Positions 1-8,992 are shown, counted from the first letter of the stretch. The stretch: DNA of 64,000 nt from UBA6055 sp965203755 (GCA_965203755.1 OZ241910.1:1302001-1366000); one strand, 5' to 3'. The notes: generated by a model from the letters alone, not told the origin. A program made the numbers and translations.

Positions 1-1
1 G

Positions 2-733
2 TTTCCGGGCAACAGGGCTGAAATCCTCGGCTATCCAACGCAAAAGCCACTCGCCCTCCTAGAGCGAATCATCAAAGCCTCCTCCAGCCCCGGCGACCTT
101 GTCCTCGATCCCTTCTGCGGCTGCGGCACCACCGTTCACGCCGCCGAAACCCTCGGCCGCCGCTGGATCGGCATCGACATATCCCCCTTCTCAACCGGCC
201 TCATCCGCGAACGTATGGTCGATAGCTTCCCCCAACTCGACAAGCCCGACATCACCATCCGCGGCATCCCCCATACCATTGAAGACGCCCGCGCCCTCGC
301 CCAGCGCGACAAGTTCGAGTTCGAAAAATGGGTCTGCGGCTTTATCGGCGCCGAAGGCATGTTCCGTCAGCCGGGCGAACGCGGCGCCGACGGCGGCGTC
401 GACGGCCTGCTCAAGTTCTATCGCTTTCGTCCCAAGAAAATCGCCAAAGCCGAATACGCGGTGGTGCAGGTCAAGGGCGGCAAGGTGACGCCAGATTCCG
501 TGCGCGCCCTGCGCGAAACCGTCGACCGACTGGGCGTGACAGCCGGCGTGATGGTCTGCTTCAAACAGTATATGCGGACAGTCGAAAATCAGCGCAGCCG
601 CGATACCTTCGCCGACATGTTTGGCAGCTATCCCGTCATTCAAGGCTACAGCATCGAGAATCTGCTGGCGGACGCGCCGCTGGACCTGCCGACCTATGGC
701 CGCCGCCGCCAGGGCGGCCTGCTCAACCTGTGA
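2..733 (+). CDS. DNA methyltransferase fused to Mrr-like nuclease domain (5'-truncated by window edge)
   Basis: The open frame enters from the left edge and ends at TGA 731-733, giving the last ~243 residues. It shows the C-terminal half of a beta-class DNA methyltransferase: a TQKPLALLER segment, then the SAM-binding motif DPFCGCGTT (D codon at 107). After a linker comes a second domain with FEFEKWV (E codon 323), ADGGVDG (D codon 401) and VQVKGG (Q codon 467, K codon 473). This spacing fits the E/D/QxK active site of Mrr-like PD-(D/E)XK nucleases. The protein is a close paralogue of the complete gene at 19893-21317; the two share long stretches in both domains. It presumably methylates and cuts DNA in one chain, but target and activity are unknown. 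An isolated start near 215 would cut the methyltransferase motif off, so the gene surely begins upstream of the window. Confidence 0.8.
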   Translation, partial: FPGNRAEILGYPTQKPLALLERIIKASSSPGDLVLDPFCGCGTTVHAAETLGRRWIGIDISPFSTGLIRERMVDSFPQLDKPDITIRGIPHTIEDARALAQRDKFEFEKWVCGFIGAEGMFRQPGERGADGGVDGLLKFYRFRPKKIAKAEYAVVQVKGGKVTPDSVRALRETVDRLGVTAGVMVCFKQYMRTVENQRSRDTFADMFGSYPVIQGYSIENLLADAPLDLPTYGRRRQGGLLNL

Positions 734-819
734 ACTGCCCCATCTCCTGCTAGCCGCCGGCGGCCATCGCGGTTACAATAATGGCATCATGCGAAGATAA
801 ACAGCAACAGGAGAGCCCG

Positions 820-3699
820 ATGAGCAATCCCCTGATGGACATCCAAAAATATGGCCAAAGCGCCTGGCTGGATTACATCCATCGCAAAGACCTCGACAAT
901 GGCGGTCTCCAGCGGCGGATCGATGAAGAAGCCATCATGGGCGTGACATCCAATCCAGCCATCTTCCAAAAAGCGATTGGCGATTCAGACACCTATGACC
1001 AGGCTGTCATGGCGATGCTGGATTTGGATGCCGAAGCGATTTATGAATCGCTGGCGATTGAAGACATCCAAAACGCAACCGACCTGTTCCGCCCCATTTA
1101 TGAGCAGACCAAGCGTATCGACGGCTATGTCAGCCTGGAAGTGTCGCCCCTGCTGGCGCGCGATACACAGCGCACGATTGACGAAGCCAAGCGGCTGTTC
1201 CAAACCGTCGACCGACCCAACCTGATGATTAAAATCCCGGCGACGCCGCCCGGCATCCCGGCGATTGAAGCCGCGATTGCCGCCGGCATCAATGTCAATG
1301 TGACGCTGATCTTCGCCGTCGACAATTATGAACAGGTCGCCGAAGCCTTTATCCGCGGGCTGGAGCGGCGGCTGGCGGCCGGCGAAGACCTCGCCCAAGT
1401 CGCTTCGGTCGCCAGTTTTTTCCTAAGCCGCATCGATGTCATGGTCGATCATATCCTGGAAAACAATATGCGCGCCGCCCAAGTTCGTCAGGATACGGCG
1501 CGCATCGCATCCAACCGCAAATTATTGGGGCAGACCGCCATCGCCAGCGCCAAGTTGGCCTATCGCTCGTTCCAGCGCATCTTTGAAGGCGACCGCTTCG
1601 CCCAGCTGCGGGCGGCCGGCGCCCAAGTTCAACGGCCGCTGTGGGCTTCCACCGGCGCCAAAAATCCAGCTTATCCCGATACGATTTATGTCGACAATCT
1701 GATCGGCCCCAACACCGTCAACACCCTGCCGCCCAAAACCTTAGCCGCCTTCAAAGACCACGGCGTCGTCGCCGAAACAATTACCCAAGACGGCGGCCAT
1801 TTTCTGGCGCCCGAAGAGGTGATCGACCGCCTGGCTGAAGTCGGCATCGACCTCGGCCAGGTGACCTCGCGGCTGCAAGACGACGGCGTCGACGCCTTCA
1901 TTGACGCCTTTGAAAAACTGGTGTCGCAGGTGGCGGCGAAACGCACCATCCTGCAAACCGGCATCATGGAGCGAACGCGGCTGGCCTTGGGCATCTACTC
2001 CAGCGATGTCGACCAGACGGTCGCCCGCCTGGACCAAGACCTCGCCAACCCGCGCCTGTGGGATAAAGACGGCAGCCTGTGGAAACATCACGGCCCGACT
2101 ATGGAAAAAATCGTCAATCGACTCGGCTGGCTCGATATTGACAAGACCATTGACCGCCGCCGCCTGCAGGCTTTGCAGGACCGCACCCGCGGCCGCCGCT
2201 TCAAGCATCTGGTTTTATTGGGCATGGGCGGAAGCTCGCTGGCGGCTGAAGTCCTGGCGGACACCTTTGGGCCCCAAGATGGATTCCCGGCGCTCATCGT
2301 GCTCGACAGCACCGACCCGGCGCGCATCCGACAGGTCGAGGCGGAAATCGAGCTCGATGATGCCTTGTTCATCGTCGCCAGCAAGTCAGGCGGCACGATT
2401 GAGACCTTGGCGCTCGACCACTATTTCTGGGAGCAGACCGGCGCCGCCGGCGATCAATTCATTGTCATCACCGACGCTGGATCACGGCTGGAGCGGATCG
2501 CAGCCCAGGCCGGCGTCAGCGATATTTTCCTGAATCCAGCCGATATCGGCGGCCGCTACAGCGCGCTTAGTTATTTTGGCATGGTGCCAGCCGCCTTGAT
2601 GGGGCTTGACCTGGATGGATTATGGGACAGCGCCGATGCCATGCTGCAAGCCAACGGCGCCAGCATACCTTCAGCCTATCACCCCGGGCTGCTGCTCGGC
2701 GCGGTGATCGGCGCGCTCGCCAAACAAGGCCGCGACAAAGTGACCCTCCATACCACCGAATCGATGGCTGGCTTTGGCAGCTGGGCCGAACAGCTGCTTG
2801 CCGAAAGTCTGGGCAAAGAGGGCAAAGGCGCGCTGCCGGTGGTGGGAACGACGATCGGCCGCCCGCATGATTACGTAACCGACCGCCTGTTTATCTATCT
2901 GCGCGTCGATAACGACCGCGATGCCGCCGCCAAAGACGAGGCCATCAAGGCGCTGCGCGAGGCGGCGCATCCCCGCGTGACCATCCGCGTGCCCGACAAA
3001 CTTGCCCTTGGCGGCGAATTTGTCCGCTGGGAATACGCCACCGCCATCGCCGGCGCCATCTTAGGCCTGAATCCATTTGATGAGCCGAACGTCGCCGAAG
3101 CCAAAAGCGCCACCCAAGCCCAGCTGGACTTCTATCAGCGAAACGGCCGCCTGCCAGCCGCCGAGCCCGTGATGACGCGGGCCGGGCTGCGAATGTACGC
3201 CAGCCAAGCTACCCTCGACCCGCTCCGCGCGCTCTGCCGCCAGCATGGCTATGATGGCAGTGACATGATCCAGGTCATCGCCGCCCAGATGGCCGGCACG
3301 CAGGCTGGAGATTATTTCGCCTTTTTGATCTACTTCACACCCAATGCCGCCGAAGCGCGGCTGATCCGCGACATCCAGCGCCGCCTGCGTCATGTCACCA
3401 AACGAGCGGTCACGATTGGTTATGGGCCGCGCTACCTGCACAGCACCGGGCAGTATCACAAAGGCGGCGGCGACAACGGCATCTTCTGGCAGCTGACGGC
3501 CGACGATGCGCCCGATATCGACATCCCCGCCAGCGACTACAGCTTCGGGACGCTGTTCGCCGCCCAGGCCGGCGGCGATCTGCAGGCGCTTTATGCCCAC
3601 CAGCGGCGGGCGATGCGTTTGCAGCTGACCGGCGACCGGCGCCTTGGGCTGCGAATGCTGCTGGCGGCGATTGACTTCGTTGATGCCCGCCGGCGATAA
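820..3699 (+). CDS. Bifunctional transaldolase / glucose-6-phosphate isomerase
   Basis: A 959-residue fusion of two cytosolic sugar-phosphate enzymes. Residues ~1-370 are transaldolase: TSNP near the start and the Schiff-base lysine in LMIKIPAT (K138). Residues ~400-950 are phosphoglucose isomerase, with GMGGSSLAAE and SKSGGTIETL sugar-phosphate loops and a C-terminal LHSTGQ-KGG segment typical of the fused form. It links glycolysis with the non-oxidative pentose phosphate pathway; gnd (60756-62210) covers the oxidative branch. I chose ATG 820 because CAGGAGA lies 6 nt upstream and the protein then begins like family members; an in-frame ATG at 781 adds 13 residues that look unrelated. The fusion is known from Chloroflexota, Cyanobacteria and some Actinobacteria. 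It is monocistronic and convergent with the cold shock gene. Confidence 0.95.
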   Translation: MSNPLMDIQKYGQSAWLDYIHRKDLDNGGLQRRIDEEAIMGVTSNPAIFQKAIGDSDTYDQAVMAMLDLDAEAIYESLAIEDIQNATDLFRPIYEQTKRIDGYVSLEVSPLLARDTQRTIDEAKRLFQTVDRPNLMIKIPATPPGIPAIEAAIAAGINVNVTLIFAVDNYEQVAEAFIRGLERRLAAGEDLAQVASVASFFLSRIDVMVDHILENNMRAAQVRQDTARIASNRKLLGQTAIASAKLAYRSFQRIFEGDRFAQLRAAGAQVQRPLWASTGAKNPAYPDTIYVDNLIGPNTVNTLPPKTLAAFKDHGVVAETITQDGGHFLAPEEVIDRLAEVGIDLGQVTSRLQDDGVDAFIDAFEKLVSQVAAKRTILQTGIMERTRLALGIYSSDVDQTVARLDQDLANPRLWDKDGSLWKHHGPTMEKIVNRLGWLDIDKTIDRRRLQALQDRTRGRRFKHLVLLGMGGSSLAAEVLADTFGPQDGFPALIVLDSTDPARIRQVEAEIELDDALFIVASKSGGTIETLALDHYFWEQTGAAGDQFIVITDAGSRLERIAAQAGVSDIFLNPADIGGRYSALSYFGMVPAALMGLDLDGLWDSADAMLQANGASIPSAYHPGLLLGAVIGALAKQGRDKVTLHTTESMAGFGSWAEQLLAESLGKEGKGALPVVGTTIGRPHDYVTDRLFIYLRVDNDRDAAAKDEAIKALREAAHPRVTIRVPDKLALGGEFVRWEYATAIAGAILGLNPFDEPNVAEAKSATQAQLDFYQRNGRLPAAEPVMTRAGLRMYASQATLDPLRALCRQHGYDGSDMIQVIAAQMAGTQAGDYFAFLIYFTPNAAEARLIRDIQRRLRHVTKRAVTIGYGPRYLHSTGQYHKGGGDNGIFWQLTADDAPDIDIPASDYSFGTLFAAQAGGDLQALYAHQRRAMRLQLTGDRRLGLRMLLAAIDFVDARRR

Positions 3700-3795
3700 T
3701 CAACCCATCCAGCGGCGGTCCAAAGCGAAAAGACCCGCCTTGAAACAAGACAGGTCAGTCCGGCGGCCATCGCGCAGCAGCCGCCTTGAGCTTAA

Positions 3796-4014
3796 CTAAT
3801 AATCAATCACGGTGACCGCGCTGGCTTGTTTGCCTTTGCGGCCTTCTGTAATCAAGAATTCGACCCGCGCCCCTTCGTCCAGCGAGCGATAGCCAGTTCC
3901 TTGAATTTCCGAATAGTGTACGAAGAGGTCATCGCCGTCTTCCTGGGAAATGAAGCCATAACCCTTTTCAGCGTTGAACCATTTGACAGTGCCTTGCATA
4001 CGTTGTTCTGACAT
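3796..4014 (-). CDS. Cold shock domain protein
   Basis: A 72-residue CspA-type OB fold that binds single-stranded RNA or DNA and acts as an RNA chaperone. RNP1 appears as KGYGFIS and RNP2 as DLFVHYS, preceded by GTVKWFNAEKG. ATG 4014 was chosen because AGGAGT lies 7 nt upstream and the remaining protein matches the usual 65-75 residue length; a longer in-frame version from 4131 adds an unrelated 39-residue tail. A ~250-nt stretch between a candidate promoter at 4264-4272 and the start codon could serve as a long 5' leader, a common place for cold-responsive structure in csp genes, although no fold was verified. Confidence 0.95.
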   Translation of the reverse strand: MSEQRMQGTVKWFNAEKGYGFISQEDGDDLFVHYSEIQGTGYRSLDEGARVEFLITEGRKGKQASAVTVIDY

Positions 4015-4316
4015 TGCATTGACTCCTGAATAGAAAATCGGATAACTGGGTTTTGCCATAGCCTTTTGTACACACGCATATCCAATTATTTCAGGATGTC
4101 GCAGACAGTACGATTCGAGAGGACATGCCATCCGCGCCGCCAGCCTTCATCAGCGACAGCTATCGAACGAACCGCATCCTCTCTAAGGGACGTATGGGTG
4201 CATACCCACTGCACCAATGTGGATAAAACGAACATGTCTTCCTTTTCGCCACGTTGCAAAACAAGTATAACACCTTGGACGCCGATATGCCAGAGTGATT
4301 TGAAAATCTCTTTCAT
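4015..4316 (-). other. Leader region of the cold shock gene, with a small ORF of unknown status
   Basis: This 302-base stretch holds no recognised gene. On the minus strand a TGTTATACT sequence (4264-4272) is an extended -10 promoter candidate for the cold shock gene. A 76-codon ORF (4316 to 4086) starts with ATG directly after the TGA of the DUF692 gene (TGAATG), so it could be read by coupled translation. Its product has two cysteines, one near the C-terminus (TVCDILK), and no family I recognise. The ORF overlaps the promoter candidate, so at most one reading need be right. Confidence 0.35.
4264..4272 (-). promoter_or_regulatory. Extended -10 promoter candidate for the cold shock gene
   Basis: Minus-strand TGTTATACT, a TGn-TATACT extended -10. 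No good -35 is present 17 nt upstream. Several other genes in this window have the same element. Confidence 0.4.
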
Positions 4317-5138
4317 TCAGTCATTCGCGGCGCACGACCGCGCCAGGCGGTAAAGCCGCGGCGTCTGTTCGGCGATCACCTCCGCCTGACTGCGTTCGGC
4401 AAACACCGGCCCCACACCGCCATATTCAAACGCCATCGTATCAGGCTGCCGCCAGCGCCCCTCCCGAATCTGCCCGACCGACCAATCCACCATCGCCCAG
4501 TCATCATCGGTCAGCGGATAGTGATCGCGGCGCACGCCGTTTTCGTCTTTATCCGGCAAGATGCCCACTACATGGAGTTCGCGCAAAGCCTGCGTCGGCA
4601 TCGCATTCAAATAGCCCTTGACATCCCCGCGCCCGGTGCCTTCGCAGGCTCGAATCGCATGCGCCACATCCAGCAGCAGACCGCAGCCGCTCCGCCTGAC
4701 AACTTCAGAAACAACGGCCGGGTCAGCCACTTCGGCCAGCAAGCCCTGATCCCATCCAACCGGATAGGGGACATTCTCGACGACAATGCGGTCATTGCCA
4801 AAGCGCCGCCCAAGATATTCGACATCGCGCACCGCCCTTTGGATAACCGCTTCGGCATCCATAGCCTCGCCATCTTCAAAATCCGAAGCCAGCGCCGCCA
4901 GATGAGTATTGACCACAACAGCATCGGTCGTCTCCAGCCAATGCTCCAACTCATCCAGATCAACATCATCCAGCTGCCTGCGCCCCGCCATCAAGTCGAA
5001 ATGCACATAAACCGCATGAGACCGACGCGCCTGCGAAACCAAGCAGCGCCAAGGCGGGCATTTGAACAGATCAACCTGAATGATTCCATCCTGCAAGAGC
5101 TTCGCCGCCTGCGGCGAGTAGTTGATGGCGAACTTCAT
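4317..5138 (-). CDS. DUF692 / MNIO-family TIM-barrel protein
   Basis: A 273-residue protein related to the DUF692 family, multinuclear non-heme iron oxygenases such as MbnB and TglH that modify peptides (RiPPs). Family landmarks in order are VENVPY, RSGCGLLLDV followed by AH (usually NN or similar), YLNAMP, ELHVVGI, and DDDWAMVDW; these supply likely metal-binding Glu, Asp and His residues. ATG 5138 follows AAAGGACAAAGGG, a good ribosome site; the longer version from 5180 lacks one. No BufA/BufC-like partner was recognised. The only directly coupled ORF downstream is the uncharacterised 76-codon frame in 4086-4316. Some Chloroflexota relatives are annotated simply as sugar phosphate isomerase-like TIM barrels, so the substrate is open. 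Confidence 0.7.
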   Translation of the reverse strand: MKFAINYSPQAAKLLQDGIIQVDLFKCPPWRCLVSQARRSHAVYVHFDLMAGRRQLDDVDLDELEHWLETTDAVVVNTHLAALASDFEDGEAMDAEAVIQRAVRDVEYLGRRFGNDRIVVENVPYPVGWDQGLLAEVADPAVVSEVVRRSGCGLLLDVAHAIRACEGTGRGDVKGYLNAMPTQALRELHVVGILPDKDENGVRRDHYPLTDDDWAMVDWSVGQIREGRWRQPDTMAFEYGGVGPVFAERSQAEVIAEQTPRLYRLARSCAAND

Positions 5139-5277
5139 CCCTTTGTCCTTTATGATATAATGAGCCTGCTTATCATACACCGCCAGCAGGCAAATCTCTC
5201 AACAAGGCTAAAGGCATCGGGCTTGCATCTTAGCCCGCGGGGAATCACATCCAAATCAAACTCACCGCCGGCAAACC

Positions 5278-6708
5278 CTAATCCACCAAGCGCTCACTAG
5301 GCCTCATGTCCCGGCCCTCAAAACCAGGATAGTCCGGCGGATACTTGTGCACGCGGAACAAGAGATTCCGGTCGCCAAAATCAATGCCTTCAGGATTAGG
5401 CGGACCGCCCTGTCTAATCAAGCCAAGTCTGGTTTTGGGATTCACAAATTCCCAGACCACCTCGCCATCCGGCCGAACTTCAATCAGCCGCCCGTGCATC
5501 CCTTCGGTAATCAACGTATTGCCGTTCGGCAGCCGTTGGACACCAGAAAGAAAACGAGAGTGGAAGCCATCAGCGGCATAAGACCAAACGATCTCCGCTT
5601 CCTGACTCCAATCATAGCTGCCGTCAGACCGCAGCGGGAGCTTCAATTCCATAACAGAAGAATGCTCTTCATCCGTATAGATCTGGTTTCGATTGTTAAA
5701 GAGGAGGATATTGCCCGCGCCCGGCAGACCAGCATCAATCCAATGAACATCATGATGGGCAAACAGCTGACGCTCCTCCAGCCCGACCCCCATCTTCCGC
5801 ATATACGTAAATGGATTGCCCCAGCGATACAGCAAATCGCCAGCCGAACCAGCCGCCGCCGCCGCCGACAAGCCGTGGTCGATGATCCAGAATTCATCAA
5901 AGTTCCGCACGCTTAGCGCAATCTGATCCAGTTCAGGATGATAGTTGACCGAATTAGAATGCATCCAATCGCCGGCGCCGTACGCGTTCCCGGCTGTTCT
6001 CCCCTTTAGAAAAAACGACTGATAGTTGATGTCAATCCGCCGCCGATGTTCCGCGATGACGCCATAGTTGGGCAGTTCAGGGTCAAAATCCTGCGCCAGA
6101 TGATCCCAAGGATCCCACTGCCAGACAAATTCATCCGTCGAAGGGTCGATTTCAATGATGATGTCGGGAAGCAGATAGGGATGGTCCTTAAACTCGGTAT
6201 CGACAAATTGCGTGTCCAGCCCCATCTCAACCGCTTCATCTATCGAATGATAATCCCAGGCCGTCACAAGGATGTTGCCGTCCGGCATGATGTCAATCCC
6301 ATGATGCTGATGGGTTTCGGCGCCGATGAACTGGTATTCCCAGACCAATTCACCGTCCCATGTATATTCCCGAACGCTCCCGTCAGAACGATTATTGCGC
6401 GGCATAAGCGATGCATCAACCGCGTCTCTGGCGCCGGCGACGACCATCAGATTGCCGTTTTCAAGCAGATGCGCCTCTCCGACGCCAAACGTCTCCTTGA
6501 TGTTCCAGGCATGGATGATCCGCCCGTCATTGTCCATCAAATAGACCACATTATCGCCCAGAGTCACAAACAGCGCATAGCCATCATAAGCGCCGTCCGC
6601 GTTCACCATGACGCCGACGGTTCTTTCCTGCGCCAGCGCCGAAACAGATGTTAGCAGCAAGACAAGCAGAGCCAGTGACTTTCGGCTGATGCGGAACAGC
6701 ATGGGCAT
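5278..6708 (-). CDS. Secreted arylsulfotransferase (ASST)-like beta-propeller protein
   Basis: A 476-residue protein with an N-terminal signal peptide (hydrophobic LALLVLLLTSVSALA, cleavage near AQE). Repeated blades of the type NGNLMVV, DGNILVT, PGAGNILLFNN and PNGNTLITEG, each followed by a W-containing strand, match the arylsulfotransferase/ASST family propeller. The family moves sulfate between phenolic compounds without PAPS, using an active-site histidine; an HQHHGI segment and a later HHDVHWID segment supply candidates, but I cannot say which is catalytic. It acts outside the membrane if the signal peptide is used. It is transcribed toward the DUF692 gene with a 139-bp gap and may be unrelated to it. 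Many such propellers in environmental genomes have unproven activity. Confidence 0.75.
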   Translation of the reverse strand: MPMLFRISRKSLALLVLLLTSVSALAQERTVGVMVNADGAYDGYALFVTLGDNVVYLMDNDGRIIHAWNIKETFGVGEAHLLENGNLMVVAGARDAVDASLMPRNNRSDGSVREYTWDGELVWEYQFIGAETHQHHGIDIMPDGNILVTAWDYHSIDEAVEMGLDTQFVDTEFKDHPYLLPDIIIEIDPSTDEFVWQWDPWDHLAQDFDPELPNYGVIAEHRRRIDINYQSFFLKGRTAGNAYGAGDWMHSNSVNYHPELDQIALSVRNFDEFWIIDHGLSAAAAAGSAGDLLYRWGNPFTYMRKMGVGLEERQLFAHHDVHWIDAGLPGAGNILLFNNRNQIYTDEEHSSVMELKLPLRSDGSYDWSQEAEIVWSYAADGFHSRFLSGVQRLPNGNTLITEGMHGRLIEVRPDGEVVWEFVNPKTRLGLIRQGGPPNPEGIDFGDRNLLFRVHKYPPDYPGFEGRDMRPSERLVD

Positions 6709-6892
6709 TGACCTTTCAGCAGATTAACCGGTGTTTCTTTTGCGCGCCGATACCCCAAGGCAAGCGGATATCCGCACCGATAAATCTATTCAAATCATTT
6801 GCATTTGTCAAACGTCAAAATGCGCTCCATGCTGAATAGGGCGCATTCGCCGCCTTGAATCGCGGCTTGGGTATGCGATAAGCGCGTGACTG

Positions 6893-6901
6893 TGTTATGA
6901 T
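6893..6901 (+). promoter_or_regulatory. Extended -10 promoter of the phosphatase trio
   Basis: TGTTATGAT, a TGn-TATGAT extended -10, 35 nt before the chosen ATG at 6936. No convincing -35. Confidence 0.45.
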
Positions 6902-6935
6902 AAAGGATAAACAGTCATGCCATCATCAGAGACTT

Positions 6936-7607
6936 ATGACGACTATCTTGCTTATTCGACACGCGGTCAACGACTTCGTGAACACCGGCAAACTTGCCGG
7001 CTGGACGCCCGGCGTGCATCTCAATCAAGCCGGCCAAGCGCAGGCGGCGGCGCTCGGTCGGCGCTTGGCGGCGGCGCCCATTCATCACCTCTACGCCAGT
7101 CCGATTGACCGCACCATGGAAACGGCGAAGGCGATTGCCCAGCATCACCCCCAGCTTCGGATCGAGGCAAACGCCGACATAGGCGAAGTGCGGTACGGCG
7201 ATTGGGAAGGCAAACGCATCCAAGACCTGCGGCAGCGTAAAATGTGGGCGCTGGTTCAGGAATATCCATCGCGCGCCCGCTTCCCCAATGGCGAAACAAT
7301 GCGCGGCGCGCAGACGCGGACTGTGAATGCGATTGAAGAATTGGCGCAAAAACACCCCAGCCAGATGATCGCCCTGGTCTTTCATGCCGACCTGATCAAG
7401 ATGACCTTGGCGCATTACTTGGGGATGCACCTGGATGTTTTTCAGCGCATCGCCGTTTCGCCGGCCTCCATCAGCATCTTGCGGCTTGGACACAGCCGCC
7501 CCCTGGTCATCGCCATGAATGACACCGCCCATGTCCAGGAATTAAAGCAGCGGCGCCAGCAGGAAAGCGCAGCGAAAACGCAAGTGGATGGAGACGGCCA
7601 TGGCTAA
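6936..7607 (+). CDS. Histidine phosphatase family protein (MSMEG_4193-type putative phosphomutase)
   Basis: A 223-residue cytosolic enzyme of the phosphoglycerate mutase/histidine phosphatase superfamily. The catalytic histidine is in LLIRHA near the N-terminus (RHA rather than RHG), followed by LYASPIDRTMETA, the acid residue region GEVRYGDWEGK, and the second histidine in ALVFHADLIKM. ATG 6936 gives the family-typical start MTTILLIRHA; an earlier in-frame ATG at 6897 is inside the promoter element. It is first in a three-gene set with DUF3090 and SCO1664-type proteins; the stop codon overlaps the next start (ATGGCTAA), so translation is probably coupled. In Mycobacterium tuberculosis the matching genes lie together near mshC (from memory: Rv2135c-Rv2133c). 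The substrate is unknown. Confidence 0.85.
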   Translation: MTTILLIRHAVNDFVNTGKLAGWTPGVHLNQAGQAQAAALGRRLAAAPIHHLYASPIDRTMETAKAIAQHHPQLRIEANADIGEVRYGDWEGKRIQDLRQRKMWALVQEYPSRARFPNGETMRGAQTRTVNAIEELAQKHPSQMIALVFHADLIKMTLAHYLGMHLDVFQRIAVSPASISILRLGHSRPLVIAMNDTAHVQELKQRRQQESAAKTQVDGDGHG

Positions 7608-8142
7608 TGTAATTGAACTCAATCCAGTCGATTTTGTTACCGTCGGCGCCATCGGCCCCAAAGGACAGCGCACCTTCCACCTGCAAGCCGGACAGGATAA
7701 CCGCATCGTCTCATTCACCATCGAAAAGGAACAGGCGCAGGCGCTCTCATCGGCTATCGCTGAACTGCTGGAGGATATTGAACACCGCGGCAATGCCAAA
7801 ACCGAAGCCGATTTCAGCCAGTTGGATATGGACCTGCGCGAGCCTATCGAGCCGCTGTTTCGGATCGCGCAGATGGGACTGGCATACGAAGCCAGCGAAG
7901 ACAAAATTGTCCTGATTGCACAGGAATTCGTGCCGCAGTCCGAGGATGAGCATGAGGAAGAGGATGATGGGGACACAGCCGACTTCGGCTTTTTTGACGC
8001 TGATGACGGCGACCCCAAAATTGTCCGTATGTGGTGCAGCCGCGAACAGATGCGCGCGCTTGGTTTGCGCGCCATGGATACCGTCAAATCCGGCCGCCCC
8101 GACGCCAAGCAGAATGGGCGCATCATCTTTTACTGGACTTAG
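7600..8142 (+). CDS. DUF3090 family protein
   Basis: A 180-residue protein recognised as DUF3090 by its opening (NVIELNPVDFVTVGAIGPKG), the RTFHLQAGQ segment, and the C-terminal MWCSREQMRALG part. An acidic insert (EDEHEEEDDGD) sits around residue 125. ATG 7600 has GGAG 6 nt upstream and overlaps the phosphatase stop by 8 nt; an in-frame ATG at 7588 has no ribosome site. No biochemical role is known. The family almost always travels with the phosphatase before it and the kinase-like protein after it, which implies a shared pathway or complex. Confidence 0.85.
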   Translation: MANVIELNPVDFVTVGAIGPKGQRTFHLQAGQDNRIVSFTIEKEQAQALSSAIAELLEDIEHRGNAKTEADFSQLDMDLREPIEPLFRIAQMGLAYEASEDKIVLIAQEFVPQSEDEHEEEDDGDTADFGFFDADDGDPKIVRMWCSREQMRALGLRAMDTVKSGRPDAKQNGRIIFYWT

Positions 8143-8188
8143 GACGCTGTCTGCCGCGCCGCCATGCAGCCTGTCAAGCGAGCCCAAG

Positions 8189-8962
8189 ATGAAGGTCACC
8201 CGCGTACACACCGCCCAGGCATTGGATCAACCCATCTGCATGCCCTTGGACGACGCCCGCCGCATTATCGAACATGGCGCCGTCGACGACGAGGTGGGGC
8301 TGATGCGCTGGGGCTCGAACTATACCTTTCTGGTGAATATCGTCCACGGCAGCATCCGACTGATGGCAATTTACAAACCCCGTCGAGGCGAACGGCCGCT
8401 GTGGGATTTTCCCGATGGCACGCTTTGCAACCGCGAAACCGCCGCCTATTTGACCTCGAAAGCGCTGGGTTGGGCCATCGTGCCGCCGACTGTCCTGCGC
8501 GAAGGCACGCGCGGCATCGGCTCGGTGCAGCTCTTCATCGACCATAACCCCGAAGAACACTATTTTACCTTTGACCGACTGCGTCACCATACACAGCTGG
8601 AGCGCATGGCTGTCTTTGACGTCATCGCCAACAATGCCGACCGCAAAAGCGGCCATTGCCTGCTGGATGATGATGAGCATCTTTGGGGCATCGACCACGG
8701 CCTGACCTTCAACGCCAGCGAAAAACTGCGGACTGTGATTTGGGATTATTCCGGCCAGCCGATTCCCGCGGCCATCCTGGCTGACCTGGAAACGCTTCGG
8801 CAGCGTCTGGCTGATGACCGCGACGACTATACCCAAAGCATGACGAAGCTGCTTTCCCGGGCGGAGATGCGGATGCTCAAGGTGCGGGTGGAGCGCCTGG
8901 TTCACAGCCGCGTCTTTCCGCATCCTGGTTCAGAGCCCAGCCATCCTTGGCCGCCAGTGTAG
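8189..8962 (+). CDS. SCO1664 family protein (PI3/4-kinase-like fold)
   Basis: A 257-residue member of the SCO1664 family, distantly related to phosphatidylinositol 3- and 4-kinases. Landmarks are the N-terminal LMRWGSNYTFLV, the nucleotide-site lysine in AIYKPRRGERPLWDFP, the catalytic-loop-like VFDVIANNADRK and the metal-binding-loop-like LWGIDHGLTF. It is the third gene of the phosphatase/DUF3090/SCO1664 set, 46 bp after DUF3090. ATG 8189 is the only in-frame ATG between that stop and the conserved region; codons upstream are unlike the family. Whether it phosphorylates a small molecule, lipid or protein is not known. Confidence 0.85.
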   Translation: MKVTRVHTAQALDQPICMPLDDARRIIEHGAVDDEVGLMRWGSNYTFLVNIVHGSIRLMAIYKPRRGERPLWDFPDGTLCNRETAAYLTSKALGWAIVPPTVLREGTRGIGSVQLFIDHNPEEHYFTFDRLRHHTQLERMAVFDVIANNADRKSGHCLLDDDEHLWGIDHGLTFNASEKLRTVIWDYSGQPIPAAILADLETLRQRLADDRDDYTQSMTKLLSRAEMRMLKVRVERLVHSRVFPHPGSEPSHPWPPV

Positions 8963-8992
8963 CCGCGCCGCCAGAATAAACAGCCAGGCCTG

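Noticed and set aside
136..643. Long open frames opposite the first gene, and similar antisense frames across many genes
   Set aside because: Caused by high G+C at third positions; they lack ribosome sites and recognised domains.
3763..3794. GGCGGC...GCCGCC stem between tal-pgi and the cold shock gene
   Set aside because: Only 6 bp with a long loop and no U-run; at this G+C such pairs are common, so I did not call a terminator.
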